Source: JBBAEA01 sp041656175 (GTDB taxonomy: Bacteria > Myxococcota_A > Bradymonadia > UBA4248). Taken from it: a stretch of DNA of 9,088 bases. The first letter of the stretch is position 1; the number at the start of each line of letters is the position of its first letter. Below, in pieces: positions 5,812 through 9,088 of this stretch. The DNA lies in contig JBBAEA010000137.1 in NCBI GenBank assembly GCA_041656175.1, positions 1 to 9,088 on the forward strand, given 5' to 3'. The translations under genes were made by a program, and so were the position numbers. The notes under the pieces were generated by a model. The model ran no database searches and was not told where the DNA came from. It was given only the letters and a program-made list of their open reading frames with translations.

Positions 5812-7260
5812 TTATATATACCAAAGGCTAATTTTTTTAATATGCAATGTGCCCGAACTCGATGAATTAGAGTTATAGCCCGCGATGCGGAAGTGCAGCT
5901 TTTGGTATGCGGCTTTTGGTATGGGGTAGGGGCCATAGACTTTAAGGCTCGTGCTTGTTTCGATGACTTCGCTTTGGCCGATGTATTGCGCATCGTGGAA
6001 GTAGGCGATTTTGAGTTTATGGGGGCCAGTTGCAAGAACCTTGAGCTCAATGCTGATATAGACTTCGCTACGCTTGCTGACGTCCTTCACATCAAAGCCT
6101 AGGTATTTATTCAAAAAGTCCGCTTCAGCAGCATCACCCCAAGAGCCTGTGCTCCAGTACGGGCCACTAATAATACTACTATTCTTAAGCCCAACAACGC
6201 TAATTTCGGGGAGCTCAAGCACTTGAGCTTCTGTAAAGCTCCACTCCTTGAGTAACTGTTTTTTGGGTACGCAGCTGCCCTTTGTGAGTTTACATTGTTC
6301 GCAGCTTGGTAGCCCGTCGGGCTCCCAGTCAACGTCGGGATCAAAACTTGCACACGTGTTATGGTTGAGATTATCGCCATCGCAAAGCTCATCGCCGTTT
6401 ACAATGCCGTCGCCGCATTCGACGATTTCTTTGCAGCTCCCCTGTGCAAGTTCACAGTTTACGCAGCTAGGTTGCCCGTTAGCCTCCCAGCGGCGCTTAT
6501 CGTCAAAATCGCTGCAAACTTTGTTGTTTAAATTTGTGCTGTCGCAATCCTCGCCTGCATCGATAATTCCATCGCCACAAATTACCGCTTTGACGCAACC
6601 CTCAAGTGTGCAAACAGGAGTGCTACCCTCGCAGGTTTTTTCGCTCCAAACACCATCAACGCATACGCGATATACGTCGTTTACACACTCCTTATTGCCA
6701 TCGCGGCAAGCAGGCACACACGCGCTTTTGTCGAATTTACAGTGCTCATCGCAAAGAATTTCGCCGCTACCAAAACCAAGACTCCTACACGTCTCCTCGC
6801 CGAACTCTTCACCGTCGCAGTCTTCTTGAGTTTTTTGTAAAACCCCATCCCCGCAACGCGGTCCTAGTTCCAAGCAAGTTCCCTTGCAGTGCCCATACGT
6901 TCCATTCATCGCCCCATCATCGCAAGACTCGCCGGCCTCTAAAACCCCATTGCCGCAAACCGCGTAATTACATAGGCTTTTATCGAATTTACAGCGCGCA
7001 CCACAACGAAGTTCGCCACCAAAAAAGCCTAAACTTTCACAAGTTTTGAGCGGCTGCCCATCGCAATCCTCACCAGATTCGACAATATTATTGCCACAGA
7101 CGGGTTTGGGCGTCTCGCCACCTGGATCTAGGGGATTAGGATCTACAGGATCTTTTTCTTCCTCTTTTTTGGGAGCAGGGCTGTGATAGACCTCAACGCA
7201 ACTTACGGCAAAACTGCAAAGCAGAAGCCAAATCGCATATATCCAAAGTCTTTTAGACAT
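5812..7260 (-). CDS. Cysteine-rich repeat (DUF4215-like) lipoprotein with C-terminal beta-rich domain
   Basis: ATG 7260 gives 482 aa. Upstream in-frame starts would place the promoter and the previous gene's terminator inside the coding region. A GGGA lies a few bases upstream of this ATG. Residues 1-20 are a signal sequence ending AVS-C, so Cys21 is a probable lipid anchor. A Lys/Glu/Asp/Pro stalk spans about 30-52. Cysteine-rich repeats follow at about 55-97, 102-133, 136-181, 185-222, 228-276 and 282-330. Five of them begin CG[ND][NG]-x(3,4) and continue to an acidic CD[DGS], the pattern seen in Myxococcota extracellular proteins. Residues 340-482 hold no cysteine and form a probable beta-sandwich (WSFTEAQ... 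to KISLWYI) reminiscent of carbohydrate-binding folds, unassigned. Its anchor-stalk layout matches that of the next gene downstream. A periplasmic or surface binding role is inferred; no catalytic motif is seen. Confidence 0.88.
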   Translation of the reverse strand: MSKRLWIYAIWLLLCSFAVSCVEVYHSPAPKKEEEKDPVDPNPLDPGGETPKPVCGNNIVESGEDCDGQPLKTCESLGFFGGELRCGARCKFDKSLCNYAVCGNGVLEAGESCDDGAMNGTYGHCKGTCLELGPRCGDGVLQKTQEDCDGEEFGEETCRSLGFGSGEILCDEHCKFDKSACVPACRDGNKECVNDVYRVCVDGVWSEKTCEGSTPVCTLEGCVKAVICGDGIIDAGEDCDSTNLNNKVCSDFDDKRRWEANGQPSCVNCELAQGSCKEIVECGDGIVNGDELCDGDNLNHNTCASFDPDVDWEPDGLPSCEQCKLTKGSCVPKKQLLKEWSFTEAQVLELPEISVVGLKNSSIISGPYWSTGSWGDAAEADFLNKYLGFDVKDVSKRSEVYISIELKVLATGPHKLKIAYFHDAQYIGQSEVIETSTSLKVYGPYPIPKAAYQKLHFRIAGYNSNSSSSGTLHIKKISLWYI

Positions 7261-7303
7261 TGTTTTTTCCCACGTAAAAGGTGAACAAAAAACCCCTTTA
7301 CAC

Positions 7304-7312
7304 AGTATAGCA
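7304..7312 (-). promoter_or_regulatory. Candidate extended -10 promoter of the 482-aa lipoprotein gene
   Basis: On the minus strand TGCTATACT combines the extended TGn motif with a -10 hexamer matching TATAAT at 5 of 6. No good -35 is visible, as is usual for extended -10 promoters. It lies just beyond the terminator of the preceding gene and about 45 nt before ATG 7260. Confidence 0.5.
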
Positions 7313-7342
7313 GAAGCTTTGGCTATTTCATCTGTAATATAC

Positions 7343-7371
7343 AAAAAAAGCGCAGCGATCACTCACTGCGC
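7343..7371 (-). terminator. Intrinsic terminator after the 339-aa secreted protein gene
   Basis: On the minus strand GCGCAGTGA and TCGCTGCGC form a 9-bp stem (one G-U pair) with a GTGA loop, followed at once by TTTTTTT. It lies 63 nt past the stop codon and separates this gene from the next promoter. Confidence 0.92.
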
Positions 7372-7434
7372 CAAAAGATAGGTTTGTTTCACCACTTTAG
7401 AGCTGCCACGCTTTGCGCTTTTGCTCTCGAACTT

Positions 7435-8454
7435 TTATTTACTGCTAGCTCCACTAGCCTTTGAAGCGGGTTTTGCGGATTTTTTGGGTGCCACGGCGGG
7501 GACGCTCTGCACCAAACCTGTTGTTAAATCAATAACTTGGTCAAATTCAGCAGCCGATAGTTTAATAGTAACTAGTACGTTACTGTCTTTTGCGCTCGCG
7601 CTCACTGCCTTAATAAGGAAGTCGATGCCTAGGCTTTTAACATCTTCGCTGTTGCCTGCGTCTGTTAATAGTTTTGTGAGGTACGTCGCGACGCTTGCAG
7701 CCGCTTGTTTGGAAACAAGGTTGGACTTCGCACTAACGTCTAAGCCTTTTTGAAAATCGATGCTTAAATTTCCAGCTTTGAGGTCTCCCGCGTTAACTTT
7801 CCCAAGCCCGTCTTCAGTGAGGTCGGCGATGGGGTCGTTTTTGCCGAGTCTTTCGCGGATCTTTGTGTTTAGGGCATAGGCAAACCAGCTGTCTTTATTC
7901 TTACTCGCACTCTTGATCTGTGCGGCCAAAGCGGTGTTTTTCTTCAAATCGCCCTTGCCCCCTGCTTTCACAACATCAATGACGCTCTTTAAACGTCCTT
8001 CCGAACCAACGGCGAGTACGTTGCCAAAGACTGTCATACACTCGTTCGCTCTTTTGGTGCAGAAGTAATCGACTTCGCTGTGTGTGCGGACGTCGATTTT
8101 ATCGTGTGCAAGTAGCGGACGGTAGGCTTCTAAGTGTTTTTTGGCTTCAAAAAACACGATGTGTGCACCGCGCTCTACATCAGCAGGTACGCCCACGACG
8201 ATGCGTTTGACGTCGGTTTTGGAGTCAAAACCCGCAGCTTCCAAACCCGTAAGTGCCTGTTTCGTGTCAGCATCTGTTAAGAAAAATGCCATTAAATCGT
8301 CGTAGAGCTTGCGTTTGGAAAATCTTTCCATATCGACCGCGCCAACTCCCACGTAGTCGCTCGACAACCATTCGACAGTGTCTACATCCTTTGCTTGTGC
8401 CTGGCTAACAAAAACAAATATCAACAGTAATCCCAATATCCAAGTTCTCTTCAT
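7435..8454 (-). CDS. Secreted protein of unknown function (339 aa)
   Basis: ATG 8454 is preceded by AAGGAG (8467-8462) with 7-nt spacing; the in-frame ATG seven codons upstream lacks such a site. Residues 1-21 form a signal peptide (MKR, hydrophobic WILGLLLIFVFV, then AQA-K), consistent with signal peptidase I and no lipobox. The mature protein has two probable alpha/beta halves: about 28-165 (DYVGVGAVDMERF..., KRIVVGVPADVERGAHIVFFEAK) and about 185-315, ending in amphipathic helical and strand segments. Only two cysteines occur (132 and 139), close enough for a disulfide. The tail (about 323-339) is a Lys/Ala/Ser low-complexity stretch. I do not recognise the family; a loose likeness to periplasmic DUF3352-type proteins is only an impression. 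It is a single-gene unit by its terminator. No promoter could be fixed. Confidence 0.85.
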   Translation of the reverse strand: MKRTWILGLLLIFVFVSQAQAKDVDTVEWLSSDYVGVGAVDMERFSKRKLYDDLMAFFLTDADTKQALTGLEAAGFDSKTDVKRIVVGVPADVERGAHIVFFEAKKHLEAYRPLLAHDKIDVRTHSEVDYFCTKRANECMTVFGNVLAVGSEGRLKSVIDVVKAGGKGDLKKNTALAAQIKSASKNKDSWFAYALNTKIRERLGKNDPIADLTEDGLGKVNAGDLKAGNLSIDFQKGLDVSAKSNLVSKQAAASVATYLTKLLTDAGNSEDVKSLGIDFLIKAVSASAKDSNVLVTIKLSAAEFDQVIDLTTGLVQSVPAVAPKKSAKPASKASGASSK

Positions 8455-8461
8455 GGCGAAA

Positions 8462-8467
8462 CTCCTT
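8462..8467 (-). promoter_or_regulatory. Strong Shine-Dalgarno fixing the start at 8454
   Basis: AAGGAG on the minus strand lies 7 nt before ATG 8454 and decides that start over the in-frame ATG at 8475. The other genes here have much weaker sites. Confidence 0.85.
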
Positions 8468-8798
8468 ATCCTCATGAAACAATCTTTGCTAACCCCCGTT
8501 CCCTCCCTTCAATACGCCCCAAGGGCGACTCTATTTAATTTCATTGCGTTTCGCAACGACTTTCAAGTAGCCTCTTACGTGATTTTTAGCAATAATCCGC
8601 ACGATTGCTTGCTAAATCACGATTTTATACCCATAACGACTTTCTTCTTGGGTGGGGGCTTAGGCGCCCCCTACGCCCGAGCCTCACTCAAAATTCGCTA
8701 AAAACTGCATCATATTGTGCGTTGTATTCGCTAAACGCTCATTCAACGCACAATATGCATTTTTTGCGAATTTTTTCGCGGGGTCTCGGTCTACCCCC
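8468..8798. other. Intergenic region with hairpins; no gene seen
   Basis: This stretch lies upstream of the 339-aa gene. It contains a small TTGCG-TTT-CGCAA hairpin (8544-8556) and an imperfect dyad at 8578-8592/8609-8621. A GC hairpin at 8654-8671 (GGGGGC/GCCCCC) and the long hairpin at 8690-8776 follow. No promoter near 8454 matches consensus well enough to assign, and no coding frame is convincing. Confidence 0.6.
8690..8776. repeat. Long imperfect hairpin with perfect 14-bp core
   Basis: CATATTGTGCGTTG (8711-8724) and CAACGCACAATATG (8744-8757) are perfect inverted repeats around a 19-nt loop. The pairing continues outward, with four unpaired bases on the left side: AAAATTCGC at 8690-8698 faces GCGAATTTT on the right. 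The decamer ATTCGCTAAA occurs at 8693-8702 and again in the loop at 8726-8735. T runs follow on the plus strand and a T5 on the minus strand, so it could terminate in either direction or be a small dispersed (MITE-like) element. Confidence 0.65.
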
Positions 8799-8975
8799 CT
8801 AGCACCGTTCACGCGCATAGCTTCTAAACACGTAGCGTTGCAAGGCAGAGGCATAGACTAAGGGCTTTTGTTCAGGACTCCCCGCGTGCTCATCATTACG
8901 GAAATCTTTTATGCCCAAATCAACAACATTGTTGTTGTAAGAAGAGGCCTTTGCTCTGAAGCAAAACCTCGCCAT
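8799..8975 (-). CDS. Small doubtful ORF (58 aa)
   Basis: ATG 8975 to TAG 8799 encodes 58 residues starting MARFCFRAK and ending YARERC. AAAGG with 6-nt spacing is a weak ribosome site, and the upstream DNA is AT-rich. It contains FRNDEHAGSPEQKP and no recognisable domain, signal peptide or membrane segment. A 17-bp palindrome (8921-8937) lies within it. It may instead be non-coding or part of a dispersed element, since the long hairpin follows directly. I cannot name a function. Confidence 0.22.
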   Translation of the reverse strand: MARFCFRAKASSYNNNVVDLGIKDFRNDEHAGSPEQKPLVYASALQRYVFRSYARERC

Positions 8976-9036
8976 TAAAAACCTTTGCGCGACTAGAAAT
9001 GGTGAATTTAATTTTACAAATCCGATACAGTTTTAA

Positions 9037-9055
9037 ACAAAATGAGACATTTTGT
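9037..9055. promoter_or_regulatory. Operator-like 19-bp dyad
   Basis: ACAAAATG and CATTTTGT are perfect inverted repeats around AGA in AT-rich intergenic DNA at the window's right end. Size and symmetry fit a dimeric repressor site. The regulated gene would be the small ORF at 8799-8975 or something beyond the window. Confidence 0.3.
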
Positions 9056-9088
9056 AGAGAATCATGACTTGATAATGCTAATTAAATA

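Noticed and set aside
5582..5824. Minus-strand ORF of 80 codons in the gap between the lipoprotein genes
   Set aside because: It reads straight through both hairpins, starts at TTG overlapping the upstream gene, and has no spaced ribosome site or domain.
6248..6829. Plus-strand ORF of 193 codons, Ser/Gln/Pro-rich
   Set aside because: It is the mirror of the cysteine-rich repeats in the 482-aa lipoprotein gene; composition is an artefact of the opposite frame.
7261..7362. Longer N-terminus for the 482-aa lipoprotein
   Set aside because: It would contain the promoter and the preceding terminator, and would bury the signal peptide 34 residues inside the protein.
832..9088. DGR template repeat, avd gene or reverse transcriptase
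   Set aside because: I looked for AAC-rich sequence resembling 376-468 and for RT motifs on both strands and found neither.
1..9088. CRISPR array, tRNA or rRNA genes
   Set aside because: No regularly spaced repeats, cloverleaf-like sequences or rRNA motifs were seen.

Overview
The window reads like a chromosomal segment of a moderate-GC, Gram-negative deltaproteobacterium in the broad sense (Myxococcota/Bradymonadales-like). This is inferred from gene content: an FGE/SUMF1-like protein, cysteine-rich 'CGDGxxxxGExCD' repeat lipoproteins, an IPT/TIG-repeat lipoprotein, proline-rich stalks after lipoboxes, and a REP-associated transposase fragment. No rRNA, tRNA or universal marker gene is present, so the taxonomic guess is tentative.

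Left end (1-831, + strand): the C-terminal 160 codons of a formylglycine-generating-enzyme-family (C-type-lectin-like fold) protein. Its last ~25 variable-looking codons almost all end in C and spell N/S/Y/H/G/R/T, the footprint expected of a diversity-generating retroelement (DGR) variable region. A perfect 21-bp palindrome lies 32 nt after the stop codon. It is also the left one of two near-identical REP-like repeats that bracket a degraded RAYT (REP-associated tyrosine transposase) C-terminus.

Middle and right (945-8454, all - strand), in transcription order. First comes a secreted 339-aa protein of unknown function with an ideal Shine-Dalgarno and a textbook intrinsic terminator. Next is a 482-aa cysteine-rich lipoprotein with its own extended -10 promoter and a C-terminal beta-rich domain. 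Then comes a 1029-aa lipoprotein carrying six IPT/TIG domains, a carboxypeptidase-regulatory-like domain and an unassigned C-terminal region. Last is a ~315-aa cysteine-rich secreted protein built of two tandem ~113-aa modules. Upstream of it are a near-consensus promoter and a terminator-like hairpin ending at the start codon. Its start region contains an A6 tract that separates a well-placed ATG from the long reading frame.

Intergenic regions are rich in GC hairpins: a triple array at 2237-2314, a double one at 5654-5695, and one at 8654-8671 followed by a long imperfect hairpin at 8690-8776. They look like dispersed palindromic elements. The right end (8799-9088) holds only a doubtful 58-codon ORF and two dyads.

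Taken together the genes suggest a cell-envelope display locus: several exported or lipid-anchored proteins with binding-type repeat domains, beside a possibly hypervariable FGE-fold protein. No enzyme pathway or defence system is evident. The best candidate for something unusual is the DGR-like variable region, whose reverse transcriptase and template repeat are not in this window.
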